This document shows positions 28,577 to 39,254 of a stretch of DNA of 64,000 bases, piece after piece. The position numbers and the translations under genes are program-made. Every line of letters starts with the position of its first letter. Position 1 is the first letter of the stretch. The DNA comes from Massilia putida. Lineage in GTDB: Bacteria; Pseudomonadota; Gammaproteobacteria; Burkholderiales; Burkholderiaceae_D. The stretch covers positions 3,906,001 through 3,970,000 of the forward strand of contig NZ_CP019038.1 in NCBI RefSeq assembly GCF_001941825.1, read 5' to 3'. The notes below the pieces were generated by a model. It did not search any database and was not told the origin of the DNA. It saw only the letters and a program-made list of their open reading frames with translations.

Positions 28577-29625
28577 GCCAGCTCCTCGCCGAGCAGGCGC
28601 ACCAGTTCGGCCGCCGGCAGCGCGCGCGCCAGCGGAAAACCCTGGCCGGCCCAGTTGACCGTGAAATCATTGTTGCCGGCCTTCGTGGCGGCCGCGTTCA
28701 GCGCCTTCACGGCATCGTAGGCGATCGGATAGTCGGGCAGCGGTGGATGGCCGGGCGCGCCGATCTCGCTGAACAGACGATTCACGAGGCCGCGCGCCGG
28801 CCGTCCGGACACGACGTCCGTCACGGCCGTGATCACGCCCTCGCCCGCCTGCATCAGCGCACGGTGGTGCGGTGTGGCCGACGACTCCGGGCACAGGATG
28901 AACGCGGTGCCCATTTGCACGGCGCTGGCGCCCAGGCGCAGCGCGGCGGCGATGCCGTTGCCGTTCATGACGCCGCCGGCCGCGATCACCGGGATGCGCA
29001 CGGCATTCGCCACCAGCGCCGTCAGCGCGAACGTGCCGATGGCCGGATCGCCGCGCTCCGGGTCGAACAGCCCGCGGTGGCCGCCGGCCTCGTAGCCCTG
29101 CGCGACGACGGCGTCGATGCCGGCCGCCTCCACCTGGCGCGCCTCGTCCACGGACGTCGCGCTGCCCAGCAGCACGATGCCGGCATCCTTCAATGCCTGG
29201 ATGCGGTGCGCGTCCGGCAGGCCGAAGTGAAAACTGACGACGGCAGGGCGCGCTTCCAGCAGCACGTCGAGCATGGGATCGTCGTCCACGAAACTTCGAT
29301 AGATTTCACGCAGGCCGGCCGGCGGCTGGGCGCCGTTGGCGGCGAAGTGCGGCGCCAGGTAGGCGAGCCAGGCGGCTTCGCGCGCGGCGTCGGCCTGCGC
29401 GGGGCGGTGGCAGAACACGTTGACGTTGAACGGCCGATCGGTGAGGCGGCGCACGTCGGCGATGGCGGCGCGGCCCTGCTCGGCGTTGCCGGCGCCGACG
29501 GAGATCGAGCCGAGCGCGCCCGCCTCGGACACGGCCGCGGCCAGCGCCGCGGTCGAGACGCCGGCCATGGGCGCCTGGATGATGGGCAGGTCGATGCGCA
29601 GCAGGGACAGCAGGTCTGGTTTCAT
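28561..29625 (-). CDS. nitronate monooxygenase family protein
   Basis: A 354-residue FMN-dependent TIM-barrel protein of the 2-nitropropane dioxygenase/NMO type. The N-terminal [13 protein letters not shown] is the FMN site, [11 protein letters not shown] is the classic phosphate-loop signature, and the [28 protein letters not shown] region is also present, read in pieces across residues 215-245. It oxidises alkyl nitronates or related propionate-3-nitronate toxins. The ATG at 29625 follows GGAG by 6 bases. Its 3' end overlaps the neighbouring hypothetical gene. Confidence 0.9.
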   Translation of the reverse strand: MKPDLLSLLRIDLPIIQAPMAGVSTAALAAAVSEAGALGSISVGAGNAEQGRAAIADVRRLTDRPFNVNVFCHRPAQADAAREAAWLAYLAPHFAANGAQPPAGLREIYRSFVDDDPMLDVLLEARPAVVSFHFGLPDAHRIQALKDAGIVLLGSATSVDEARQVEAAGIDAVVAQGYEAGGHRGLFDPERGDPAIGTFALTALVANAVRIPVIAAGGVMNGNGIAAALRLGASAVQMGTAFILCPESSATPHHRALMQAGEGVITAVTDVVSGRPARGLVNRLFSEIGAPGHPPLPDYPIAYDAVKALNAAATKAGNNDFTVNWAGQGFPLARALPAAELVRLLGEELAQASA

Positions 29626-29798
29626 GGTGGTCTCCAAACAGGTCGCAGTCCGATGAGTATAACGCGGCCTCGGATATCAAACGATATAAACCGTTTCCGG
29701 CCGGCGTATTGACGGACCTCTCCTGCATTTTTGCGTTAGGATTCGCGATGTCCCCGCACGGGTTTGTGAATTATCGTTTGGCAATTAAAAGGATGGGA

Positions 29799-30788
29799 AT
29801 GGACAGTATCGACCTCGAAGTGCTGCACGCCTGCGACCAGTGGCTGCGCGCCGGCTGGCGCTGCGAGTACGTGACCGTCGTGCGGACGTGGGGATCGAGC
29901 CCGCGGCCGGAAGGCGCCACGATGGCGATCCGCGCCGACGGCGTCGTCGTCGGCTCGGTCTCCGGCGGCTGCATCGAGGACGACCTGATCGCCGCCGTGC
30001 GCGAACACGGCATCGTGCGCACGGCGCCGGAGCTCATCACCTACGGCATCTCGGCCGACGAAGCGCACCGTTTCGGCCTGCCCTGCGGCGGCACGATCCA
30101 GCTCGTCGTCGAGCCGCTCGGCCCGCACAGCCGCATGGACGAACTCCTGGCCTTGGCCCAGCGCCGCGTGCTGACCCGGCGCACGCTGGACCTGGCGACG
30201 GGCGCGGTCGAACTGGCGCAGGGAGAAGCGGACCAGCAGCTGCGCATGGACGGCGCGACGCTCGTCACGATCCACGGCCCGCGCCTGCGCATGCTGATCA
30301 TCGGCGCCGGCCAGCTGTCGCAATTCCTGGCCCAGATCGCGGTCGGCCTGGAATACCAGGTGACCGTGTGCGACCCGAGAGAGGAATACCGCGCCAGCTG
30401 GAATCTGCCGGGCGTCGACGTCGTGCACGCGATGCCGGACGACCTCGTGCTGGACATGAAGCTGGACAGCCGCAGCGCCGTCATCGCCCTCACCCACGAC
30501 CCGAAGCTGGACGATCTCGCGCTGATGGAGGCACTGAAAACGGAGGCGTTCTACGTCGGCGCCATCGGCTCGCGCGCCAACAATGCGCGGCGCCGCGAGC
30601 GCCTGCGCGAATTCGACCTCACCGAGGCCCAGATCGCGAAGCTGCACGGTCCCATCGGCCTGTACATCGGCAGCAAGACGCCGTACGAGATCGCGGTGTC
30701 GATCCTCGCCGAGCTGACGGCGGTGAAAAACGGCGTACCGCTGCCGGCGCAGATGTCGGTCGAACACGGGAAGGCGCTGGCGGCCTAG
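29799..30788 (+). CDS. XdhC/CoxF family protein
   Basis: A 329-residue XdhC-type protein, a chaperone family that inserts or sulfurates molybdenum cofactor in xanthine dehydrogenase-like enzymes. The N-terminal domain (about 1-90) has WGSSPRPEGATM and the SGGCIED segment, and the C-terminal Rossmann-like domain (about 160-290) has IGAGQLSQFL and VGAIGSRAN. No molybdoenzyme gene is nearby, so its partner is unknown. AAAGGA at 29788 with 5-base spacing supports 29799 over the ATG at 29793. It ends 4 bases inside the convergent argO gene. Confidence 0.86.
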   Translation: MDSIDLEVLHACDQWLRAGWRCEYVTVVRTWGSSPRPEGATMAIRADGVVVGSVSGGCIEDDLIAAVREHGIVRTAPELITYGISADEAHRFGLPCGGTIQLVVEPLGPHSRMDELLALAQRRVLTRRTLDLATGAVELAQGEADQQLRMDGATLVTIHGPRLRMLIIGAGQLSQFLAQIAVGLEYQVTVCDPREEYRASWNLPGVDVVHAMPDDLVLDMKLDSRSAVIALTHDPKLDDLALMEALKTEAFYVGAIGSRANNARRRERLREFDLTEAQIAKLHGPIGLYIGSKTPYEIAVSILAELTAVKNGVPLPAQMSVEHGKALAA

Positions 30789-31402
30789 CGTTCGATCAGC
30801 AGCAGGGCCGCCAGCACGAACATCGTCGCCCCCGTAAAAGCTTCGACGGCGCGCCAGACCACGGGCCGCGCCAGCACGAACGCGCAGCGGCGCGCGCCCA
30901 GTCCCAGCGCGGAAAACCACAGCAGCGACGCCGTCATCGCGCCCGCCGCGAACGACGCGCGGTGACCGGCCGCGAGACTGCTGCCGACGGCACCCAGCAG
31001 CACGACGGTATCCAGATACACGTGCGGATTCAGCAGCGACATCGCGAGCACGATGCCCAGCGCGCGCGCGGCGGTCGCTGCGGCCTGTCCGCCGCCGGCA
31101 GCCGGTGCCGCCGAGCCGCGCCAGCAACTCGCCAGACAACGTACGCCGTACCAGAGCAGGAACGCCCCACCGCCCCAGCGCGCCGCCAGCAGCAGCGCGG
31201 GCGACTGTTCGATCAAGGCGCCGAAGCCGGACATGCCCAGCGCGATCAGGACGACGTCGATCAGGATGCAGCAAGCGACCGTCAGGACGACGTGGCGGCC
31301 GGCCACGCCCGTGCGGATGACATGCGCGTTCTGGGCGCCGATCGGCATGATCAGGCTGGCGCCCATGCCCAGGCCTTGCAAGAAAATTGGTTGTGAAAAC
31401 AT
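30785..31402 (-). CDS. argO: LysE/ArgO-family amino-acid exporter
   Basis: A 205-residue exporter with about six hydrophobic helices. The start region GLGMGASLIMPIGAQNAHVIR is the typical LysE/ArgO signature, with the SLLNPHVYLDTVVLLG middle segment. It probably exports arginine or lysine. The divergent LysR regulator gene 98 bases away matches the argO-argP pair, in which ArgP activates argO when arginine or lysine accumulates. Confidence 0.9.
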   Translation of the reverse strand: MFSQPIFLQGLGMGASLIMPIGAQNAHVIRTGVAGRHVVLTVACCILIDVVLIALGMSGFGALIEQSPALLLAARWGGGAFLLWYGVRCLASCWRGSAAPAAGGGQAAATAARALGIVLAMSLLNPHVYLDTVVLLGAVGSSLAAGHRASFAAGAMTASLLWFSALGLGARRCAFVLARPVVWRAVEAFTGATMFVLAALLLIER

Positions 31403-31500
31403 GGTGCTCTCCGTTGTTATTGCGGAGCAGCATGCCTCCCGGCGGTCTCTTCATCAATTATATTAATGAATTCTAAAGTTGATTAAGCTGGGCTAATCTC
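31403..31500. promoter_or_regulatory. divergent argO/argP control region
   Basis: The 98-base space between the two starts has an AT-rich core with LysR-type T-N11-A spacing (ATCAATTATATTAATGAAT at about 31453-31471) in otherwise GC-rich DNA. This fits ArgP binding that controls argO and argP itself. Confidence 0.55.
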
Positions 31501-32394
31501 ATGAAAATCGATCCGCGCCGCAGCGAGGCCTTCGTCGCCGCCGTCGACAGCGGCAGCCTGGAACAGGCGGCGCAACTCCTGAACGTGACGCCGTCCGCGA
31601 TTTCCCAGCGCATCGCGGCGCTGGAACACGACCTGGGCACGCCGCTGCTGGTGCGCGCGCGCCCCTGCCGGCCGACGGCGCCCGGCATGCGCCTGCTGCA
31701 ATTCCTGCGCCGCCGCGCACTGCTGGAAGACGAGTTCTTCGCCGGCCAGCAGAACGATCCGGGCCCCGTGCGCGTGGCGCTGGCCGTCAACAACGACACC
31801 CTGGCGACGTGGCTGCTGCCCGTGCTGGCGCCCGTGCTGATCGAGGAAGGGCTGCTCGTCGAATTCGTCACGGGCGACCAGCGGCATACGTTCGCGCTGC
31901 TGGAACAGGGTCTCGCCCTCGCCTGCGTGTCGGGCGAAGCGGAACCGATGCGCGGCTGCACCGTCAGTCCGCTCGGCGTGATGCGCTACCGGATGGTGGC
32001 GGCGCCATCCTTCGCCGCGCGCTGGTTCCCCGGCGGGATCACCAGAGAGGCCGCGCGGCGCACACCGGTGATGGTCTTCGACCGCAACGACCGGCTGCAG
32101 ACGGCGTTCCTGCTGCAGCACTTCGGCCTGCCGGAAGGCGCGTATCCGTTTCACTACGTGCCGTCCAGCGATCCGTACGTGCAGGCGATCCGCCTGGGCC
32201 TCGGCTACGGCCTGCTGCCGCTGGAGCAGTGCGCGGACATGCTGGCCAGCGGCGCCCTCGTCGACCTGACGCCCGATCTGTTCGTCGACGTGGCGCTGTA
32301 CTGGCACGCCTGGCGCATTCAGCCGCCGCGGCTGGAGCGCATGGGCGCGGCGCTGGTGAAGGGTGCGCGCTCGGTGCTGCTGCCCTCGCCCTGA
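31501..32394 (+). CDS. argP: ArgP-like LysR family transcriptional regulator
   Basis: A 297-residue LysR family activator with an N-terminal winged helix-turn-helix (about 5-60: DSGSLEQAAQLLNVTPSAISQRI) and a periplasmic-binding-type effector domain. With a divergent LysE-type gene it is best read as ArgP, which senses arginine and lysine. The 3' end overlaps the opposite gene's end by 76 bases. Confidence 0.9.
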   Translation: MKIDPRRSEAFVAAVDSGSLEQAAQLLNVTPSAISQRIAALEHDLGTPLLVRARPCRPTAPGMRLLQFLRRRALLEDEFFAGQQNDPGPVRVALAVNNDTLATWLLPVLAPVLIEEGLLVEFVTGDQRHTFALLEQGLALACVSGEAEPMRGCTVSPLGVMRYRMVAAPSFAARWFPGGITREAARRTPVMVFDRNDRLQTAFLLQHFGLPEGAYPFHYVPSSDPYVQAIRLGLGYGLLPLEQCADMLASGALVDLTPDLFVDVALYWHAWRIQPPRLERMGAALVKGARSVLLPSP

Positions 32395-32783
32395 GCGACG
32401 GGCAGCCACTGCGCCACGCCCCAGCAGAACTCCGGCACGAGGAACAGCCATAACAAGGGCGCGCCGCTGGCGGCCAGCGCCCACGCCATCCAGGCCGAGA
32501 ACAGGCCTCTTCCGACGCCGTCGTAGCGCCCCAGCATCACGCTCGCGGCGCGCAGGCGCAGCACGGACCAGACGAGCACGATGCTGCCCATCAGGCAGGC
32601 GAACAGCACATGGACTGGGCCGAAGTCGGGCAATGCGCCGCCGCCGAGGCGTTGGTTCAAGGCGGACAGCCGGGCGTGCGCGAGGGCGAAGGTCCACGGC
32701 GTGGCGAACGGCGCCGTGAGGGCCAGGTCGTAGACGGCGCTGGCGCGCACGATGGTCAGAAAAGCGGATCGGCTGATGGGCAT
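32319..32783 (-). CDS. hypothetical membrane protein under MerR-type control
   Basis: A 154-residue protein with about three to four predicted transmembrane segments and no enzyme motif that I recognise. Its start faces a divergent merR-family gene. The MerR-type palindromic operator between them lies in this gene's own promoter, which makes it the regulator's probable target. The tail (APMRSSRGG) overlaps the argP 3' end by 76 bases, so the last residues may not be conserved. Confidence 0.65.
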   Translation of the reverse strand: MPISRSAFLTIVRASAVYDLALTAPFATPWTFALAHARLSALNQRLGGGALPDFGPVHVLFACLMGSIVLVWSVLRLRAASVMLGRYDGVGRGLFSAWMAWALAASGAPLLWLFLVPEFCWGVAQWLPVAQGEGSSTERAPFTSAAPMRSSRGG

Positions 32784-32821
32784 GATAAAACTCCTGGAAT
32801 GAAGGTGTCGGCATCATCACC

Positions 32822-32846
32822 CCTGGAGTAAACTCCAAGGTCAAGC
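32822..32846 (-). promoter_or_regulatory. MerR-type promoter/operator
   Basis: Read on the minus strand, -35 TTGACC (32841-32846) is followed by a 19-base spacer with the dyad TTGGAGTTTACTCCAGG and then TGATGA as a weak -10. A long spacer with a centred dyad is the hallmark of MerR-controlled promoters. It points towards the small membrane protein gene. Confidence 0.78.
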
Positions 32847-32865
32847 CCTTCATCGAACGACCGCC

Positions 32866-33252
32866 ATGCAGATCGGAGAACTCGCCGCCGCAACAAGCCT
32901 CAGCCGGGACACCCTGCGCTTCTACGAGAAACGGGGGCTGCTGCGGTCGCGCCGCCTCGCCAATGGCTACCGCGACTACCCACCGGAGGCAGTGCAATGG
33001 CTGTGCTACCTGCGCGCCGCCCAGGCACTCGGTTTTACCCTGGCCGAGATCGAGACCGGCCTGCCGCTGCTGGACGATCCGGCCGCCGCCGCGCCGCAAC
33101 TGCGCGCTCAGTTGCGTGAAGCGTTGCTGCGCAAATTGGACGACATCGACGCGCGCATCGCGGGCTTGTCCGCCTTGCGCGCCGACCTGACGCGTGAACT
33201 GGCGCGACCCGGCTTCGGCTGCCCCGTTCTGGAGGAACAAGCCGTCGCATGA
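32866..33252 (+). CDS. MerR family transcriptional regulator
   Basis: A 128-residue MerR regulator with the winged helix at about 1-70 (MQIGELAAATSLSRDTLRFYEKRGLL, RRLANGYRDYPPE) and a coiled dimer helix from about 78 to 112. The C-terminus has one Cys (GFGCPVLEE), too few for a typical metal site. The ligand is not predictable. It diverges from a small membrane protein gene across a clear operator and is followed 10 bases later by the frameshifted gene. Confidence 0.9.
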   Translation: MQIGELAAATSLSRDTLRFYEKRGLLRSRRLANGYRDYPPEAVQWLCYLRAAQALGFTLAEIETGLPLLDDPAAAAPQLRAQLREALLRKLDDIDARIAGLSALRADLTRELARPGFGCPVLEEQAVA

Positions 33253-33262
33253 GGAGGCCGCG

Positions 33263-33672
33263 ATGACCTGGGATATCGAATTCTCATCCGACAAATTCCT
33301 GCCGACGTTGCCGGAAGATTGCCAGGCCCATCCCGGCGTCTACGGTTTCGAGCTGGCCTTGTGGCTGGCGCAGGCGCTGTGCCGGCAGGGCATCGTCACC
33401 GGCTATCCGAGCGCGGACGACTGGGGCTGGTGCCTCGACTATGCGCCGACCGATGCGATGTGGCTGACGATCGCCTGCGCCAGCACATGCGCGGCCGAGG
33501 AGGGCTATTGCGCCAGCCGATCGGCTGGGCCGTATCGATCCGCGAACGGCGCAGCCTGGAGCAGCGTCTCCGCAACGTGTCGAACCACGCGGCGCTGGAA
33601 GACCTGGGCCGGCAGATCGTCGACCTGCTGCGGGCCGAACGGATCGCCGTGCGCGTGCAGCCTGCCGCGTAA
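33263..33672 (+). pseudogene. frameshifted hypothetical gene
   Basis: Two frames together appear to make one protein. The first (33263 to about 33510) reads MTWDIEFSSDKFLPTLPEDC and further, to EEGYC. In another frame the coding sense continues as QPIGWAVSIRERRSLEQRL to a natural stop at 33672 (VRVQPAA). The switch needs one extra base near 33509-33515, equivalent to loss of one nucleotide. The C-terminal part is coherent and charged like a real helix-rich tail, and the first frame runs on into low-sense residues (PYRSANGAAWSSV). Alternatives are programmed -1 shifting or a sequencing error; no slippery heptamer is visible. GAGGAGG precedes the ATG. Confidence 0.72.
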
Positions 33673-33765
33673 GATTTTGTTACAGGAAACTGTCAGCCAC
33701 CCGCGATGGGCCCGCGTTAACAGCACAGGCGCCGACGAAGGCGCACGACCATCGATGGAGATCTC

Positions 33766-34425
33766 ATGAAACGCCTGCTTGTCGCCGCCGCCGTGCTGGC
33801 CACCTTGACCCATGCCGCCTTTGCCGGCGAACTGACCCTGTTCTCGGACAGTAATTTCCAGGGCCAGCGCATCACCATCGATCGCGACGTACCGAACCTG
33901 CGCGACTTCGACTTCAACGACCGTGCGTCGAGTGTCGTCGTCAGCGCCGGCACGTGGCTGCTGTGCGAACACGCGAACTTCGGCGGCCGCTGCGCCGAGT
34001 TCGGCCCGGGTGAATATCGCGAACTGCCGGGTTTTAATGACATCATCTCGTCGGCCCGCCAGATCGACCGCGGCCGGGGCCGTTGGCGTGACCGCGAAGG
34101 CTGGCGCGACAACGACCGCGACGGCTGGCGCGGCGACGGTTGGCGTGGCGACGGCTGGCGTGGCGGCGACCGCGGCGGTCCCGACGTCCTGATGTTCGCC
34201 GGTCCGGGCTTCGAAGGTGCGCAAGTGGAACTGTCGCAGGATGTGCGCTCGCTGAACGACGTCGGCTTCAACGACCGCGCCACCTCGATGATCATCCGCG
34301 AAGGCCGCTGGGAATTCTGCGAACACGCCGACTTCCGCGGCGAGTGCATCGTCCTGGGCCCGGGCCGCTACGAATTCCTCGAGCGGATGAACAACCGCAT
34401 CTCGTCGATGCGCCGCATCCGCTGA
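33766..34425 (+). CDS. beta/gamma-crystallin domain exported protein
   Basis: A 219-residue exported protein with a signal peptide (about 1-20, ending AAFA) and two beta/gamma-crystallin domains. Each has the Greek-key opening (LTLFSDSNFQGQRITI; VLMFAGPGFEGAQVEL) and the NDRASS/NDRATS turn, typical of the calcium-binding D/N-D/N-x-x-S/T-S pattern. A linker of Arg/Gly/Trp repeats, with DGWRG in three tandem copies at about 123-137, joins the domains. It may bind Ca2+ or surface polymers; its role is not known. It stands alone and is followed by a strong inverted repeat. Confidence 0.87.
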   Translation: MKRLLVAAAVLATLTHAAFAGELTLFSDSNFQGQRITIDRDVPNLRDFDFNDRASSVVVSAGTWLLCEHANFGGRCAEFGPGEYRELPGFNDIISSARQIDRGRGRWRDREGWRDNDRDGWRGDGWRGDGWRGGDRGGPDVLMFAGPGFEGAQVELSQDVRSLNDVGFNDRATSMIIREGRWEFCEHADFRGECIVLGPGRYEFLERMNNRISSMRRIR

Positions 34426-34426
34426 A

Positions 34427-34482
34427 ACCGGGGTCAGAGCCCGAATTTAGGAAATTGCCCAAAACCGGGCTCTGACCCCGGT
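34427..34482. repeat. perfect 17-bp inverted repeat of dispersed type
   Basis: ACCGGGGTCAGAGCCCG at 34427-34443 and its exact complement at 34466-34482 enclose 22 bases that read ATTTAGGAAATTGCCCAA in the centre. Its right arm touches the modC stop codon (34484-34486) and its left arm begins directly after the crystallin gene stop, so it serves both convergent genes and may be their terminator. There is no long T-run. Confidence 0.78.
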
Positions 34483-34483
34483 G

Positions 34484-35562
34484 CTAGTTAAGCAGCGCCA
34501 CGCCCTTGATCTGGGCCCACAGCTGCAGGCCCGGTGCGATGCCCAGTTCGCGGCGTGAGCGTTCGGTGATGCGGGCCAGCAGCGGGGAATCGCCGATCCG
34601 CAGCTGCACCAGCACGTGGCCCGGCGTGTCGGTCGCGGCGACCGCCGTCACCACGGCCGGCAGACGGTTGACGATGCTGGAGCCTTGCGGATGCTCCAGC
34701 ACCAGGCTGACGTCGCGCGCGTGGATGCGGCAGCGCAAATGCGTGCCGATGGTTTCCCGGCGCCGTCCCACCAACAGCACGCCGCCCGCGAATTCCAGGC
34801 GCGACAGCGCATCTTGCTCGTGGCCGGCCAGCATCGTGTCCAGCACGACGCCGGCCTCGTCGGCGAAGCTGGGCGGCAGGTCCACGCGCGCCAGGGTCTC
34901 CGTCAGCGGTCCGCTGGCCACGGCGTGTCCCTCGTCCAGCAGCACCAGATGATCGGCCAGCCGCGCGACTTCGTCCGGCGCGTGGCTCACGTAGACGATC
35001 GGGATCGCCAGTTCCTCGTGCATCCGTTCCAGATAGGGCAGAATTTCCAGCTTGCGGCGCAGGTCGAGCGCGGCCAGCGGTTCGTCCATCAGCAGCAGCC
35101 GCGGCGACGCGAGCAGGGCGCGCGCGATCGCCACGCGCTGGCGTTCTCCGCCCGACAGGCCGTCGGGCCGCCGGTCGAGCAGGCCTTTGATACCCAGCAG
35201 TTCGGTCACCGGCTCCAGCGCGAAGCGGCGATCCTGCACCGGCACGCGCTTGCGGCCGAACTCCAGGTTGGCGCACACGGACAGGTGCGGGAACAGGCTC
35301 GCTTCCTGGAATACATAGCCGAGGGCACGCCTGTGCACGGGGAGGAAAACGCCGCGCGCATCGTCCTGCCAAACGTTGTCGCCGAGCGCGACGTAGCCGC
35401 CTAGCGCGTGCTCCAGGCCGGCGATCGCGCGCAGGATCGTCGTCTTGCCCGAACCGGAAGGGCCGAACAGGGCGCTGATGCCGCACTGGGGCAGGGCCAG
35501 GTCGACGTCCAGTTGAAACGCGCCGCGGTCGATGCGCAGGCGCACATGCAATCCGCCCGCCA

Positions 35563-35563
<1 letters not shown>
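34484..35563 (-). CDS. modC: molybdate ABC transporter ATP-binding protein
   Basis: A 359-residue ATPase of the molybdate importer. Walker A is GPSGSGKTT, the ABC signature is LSGGERQRVA and Walker B is LLLMDEPLAALD. The C-terminal 70 residues form the TOBE/MOP domain that binds molybdate. The ATG overlaps the modB stop as ATGA, so the two are coupled. The order modA-modB-modC on the minus strand is standard. Expression is probably repressed by ModE through the box upstream of modA. Confidence 0.95.
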
Positions 35564-37026
<1,463 letters not shown>

Positions 37027-37098
37027 AAACAAAATACGTTGTGGGCGATAACGTCTGTAAGGCATCGCATATACTTCTCAAGCCAAACAGGAGACATC

Positions 37099-37911
37099 GT
37101 GGGAAGTGACAGCACAGGCTTCGCGCTGCAGGGGTCCGTCTGGATGACGGTCGGCGGCGAGAAATTCGGCGGCCCGGGACGGGTCGAGCTGCTGGCCGCG
37201 ATCGCCCGGACGGGATCGATCAGCCAGGCCGCGAAAGCGCTCGGCGTCAGCTACAAAGGCGCCTGGGACGCGATCGACGCGATGAACAACCTGGCCGGCG
37301 AAGCGCTGGTGGAACGCGTCGCCGGGGGCAAGGGCGGGGGCGGCACGCGGCTGACGGCGCGCGGCGAGCAACTGGTGAGGAACTTCCGCACGATCGAGCA
37401 ACTCCACCAGCAATTCGTGGAGCAACTCAACGAGCAGGCCGGCAATCTTTCCGCCGATATCACCCTGATCAGCAGACTGAACATGAAAACCAGCGCGCGC
37501 AACCAATTCTTCGGCACGGTATCCCGGGTCCAGCCCGGCGCCGTCAATGACGAAATCGAGATCGACATCGCCGGCGGGCACAAGATCGTCGCCATCGTCA
37601 CCCATGAGAGCACCGAAAACCTTGGCCTCGAACCGGACGCCCAGGCATTCGCCCTGATCAAGGCATCGTCGATCATCCTCCTCACGGAAGCCGAGGGCGC
37701 CCGCTTCTCGGCCCGCAACCGCCTCGAGGGTACGGTGTCCCGTCTGGTACCGGGCGCGGTCAACACCGAAGTCGTCCTCGAGCTGGCGGGCGGCGGCACC
37801 ATTGCCGCCATCATCACCAACGAGAGCGCACGGTCGCTCGAACTGGCCGAGGGCAGGACGGCCACGGCGATGTTCAAGGCATCGAGCGTGATCGTCGGCG
37901 TCCCGGCTTAA
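37099..37911 (+). CDS. modE: ModE molybdate-responsive transcriptional regulator
   Basis: A 270-residue ModE. The N-terminal winged helix (about 15-110: GRVELLAAIARTGSISQAAK, VSYKGAWDAIDAMNNL) binds the operator, and two MOP/TOBE domains at about 130-195 and 200-268 (TSARNQFFGTVSRVQPGAV; SARNRLEGTVSRLVPGAV) bind molybdate. AGGAGA with 4-base spacing supports the GTG start at 37099. It diverges from modA and probably represses modABC. Confidence 0.94.
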   Translation: MGSDSTGFALQGSVWMTVGGEKFGGPGRVELLAAIARTGSISQAAKALGVSYKGAWDAIDAMNNLAGEALVERVAGGKGGGGTRLTARGEQLVRNFRTIEQLHQQFVEQLNEQAGNLSADITLISRLNMKTSARNQFFGTVSRVQPGAVNDEIEIDIAGGHKIVAIVTHESTENLGLEPDAQAFALIKASSIILLTEAEGARFSARNRLEGTVSRLVPGAVNTEVVLELAGGGTIAAIITNESARSLELAEGRTATAMFKASSVIVGVPA

Positions 37912-38050
37912 GGATACGCAAGATTACAAGCGCAGGCTCATCGGCCATGCATATCGGGTAAATTTAGGATAGGTCAAATACGCTCCATTCTCCCCCGCGC
38001 AAGATCGCCAGTCAGCGCGCTCCCTTCGAACGTTTACCGGAGAATGGAAA

Positions 38051-39154
38051 ATGGAAAAGTTATGGAAATTCCTGGCCTGTGTCGCGGGTTTTCTCGCCTT
38101 GACGGCGGTATCCCACGCATCGGCGAGCGACTTTTATCGCCAGCGCAACCTGGTATCGGACAGCGCCGCCGTGCCGGCGGAGCAACGCGATCCCAACCTC
38201 GTGAATGCCTGGGGCCTGGCCTTCAATCCATACGGCGTGGCCTGGGTCGCCGATAACCACACGGGCGTCGCGACCCTGTACAACGGCAATGGCAATCCGC
38301 AGAGCCTCGTGGTCACCGTGCCCGGCGCGGGCGGCGCCGCGGGCAGCCCGACGGGCACCGTGTTCTACGGCGGCCCCGGCTTCGTCGTGAGCAAGGGCAC
38401 CGCATCCGGCCCCAGCCGCTTCCTGTTCGCCAGCGAAGACGGCGGCATCGCCGGCTGGGCACCCAACGTCGACAGGACGCACGCCATCCGCGTGATCGAC
38501 AACAGTGCCCGCAAGGCCGTCTACAAGGGCCTCGCCCTCAGCGGCAACGGACGCGACACGCTGCTGTACGCCACCGACTTCCACAACGGTAAGGTCGATG
38601 TGTACGACAGCAACTTCAAACCGGTCTATTTGGCCGGCAAATTCCAGGACCCGCAATTGCCGGCAGGCTTTGCGCCGTTCGGCATCCAGTCCGTCGGCGG
38701 CGATCTCTACGTCACGTTTGCCAAGCAGGACGCACAGCGCATGGACGACGTGCCGGGCCGGGGCCTGGGTGTCGTCGACGTGTTCGATCCGGACGGGCAT
38801 CTGCTGCGCCGCCTCATCACCGGCGGCGCACTCAATGCGCCCTGGGGCATCGCGCTGGCCCCCGCCAGCTTCGGCCGCTTCGCCAACCGCCTGCTGGTCG
38901 GGAACTTCGGCGACGGGCTGATCAACGCCTACGACCCCGCGACCGGCAAATGGCTGGGCCGCCTGAAGGCGCCGCACGGCAAGGCGATCCGCATCGACGG
39001 CTTGTGGGGCATCGCCTTCGGCAACGGCCTCAACGATCAACCGATCGACACGCTGTTCTTCGCCGCCGGCCCGGACGACGAAAACCATGGGCTGTATGGC
39101 CGCATCGACGTGGCGCCGGGCGACGAGCACGACGATACGCCAGAGCCGCAGTAG
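38051..39154 (+). CDS. TIGR03118 family exported protein
   Basis: A 367-residue exported beta-propeller-like protein of the TIGR03118 family. The signal peptide is about 1-26 (ending SHASA). Typical segments are DPNLVNAWGLAFNP, WVADNHTGVATLYNG, and NAPWGIALAP, where blade repeats recur. Function unknown; members are exported and often linked to surface or extracellular roles. GGAG lies 8 bases before the ATG. Confidence 0.85.
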   Translation: MEKLWKFLACVAGFLALTAVSHASASDFYRQRNLVSDSAAVPAEQRDPNLVNAWGLAFNPYGVAWVADNHTGVATLYNGNGNPQSLVVTVPGAGGAAGSPTGTVFYGGPGFVVSKGTASGPSRFLFASEDGGIAGWAPNVDRTHAIRVIDNSARKAVYKGLALSGNGRDTLLYATDFHNGKVDVYDSNFKPVYLAGKFQDPQLPAGFAPFGIQSVGGDLYVTFAKQDAQRMDDVPGRGLGVVDVFDPDGHLLRRLITGGALNAPWGIALAPASFGRFANRLLVGNFGDGLINAYDPATGKWLGRLKAPHGKAIRIDGLWGIAFGNGLNDQPIDTLFFAAGPDDENHGLYGRIDVAPGDEHDDTPEPQ

Positions 39155-39254
39155 CTGATTGCGGCACGGTCTTTCAATTCTTCCAATACATCGAGAACAT
39201 TTCCGGACAAAAGACCCGCATAATCCCGGCTGTAGCGACGACTGACGGACGGTG

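Noticed and set aside
34118..34165. CRISPR-like or microsatellite array in the crystallin gene
   Set aside because: The 15-base units encode in-frame DGWRG linker repeats within a coherent protein; there are no spacers.
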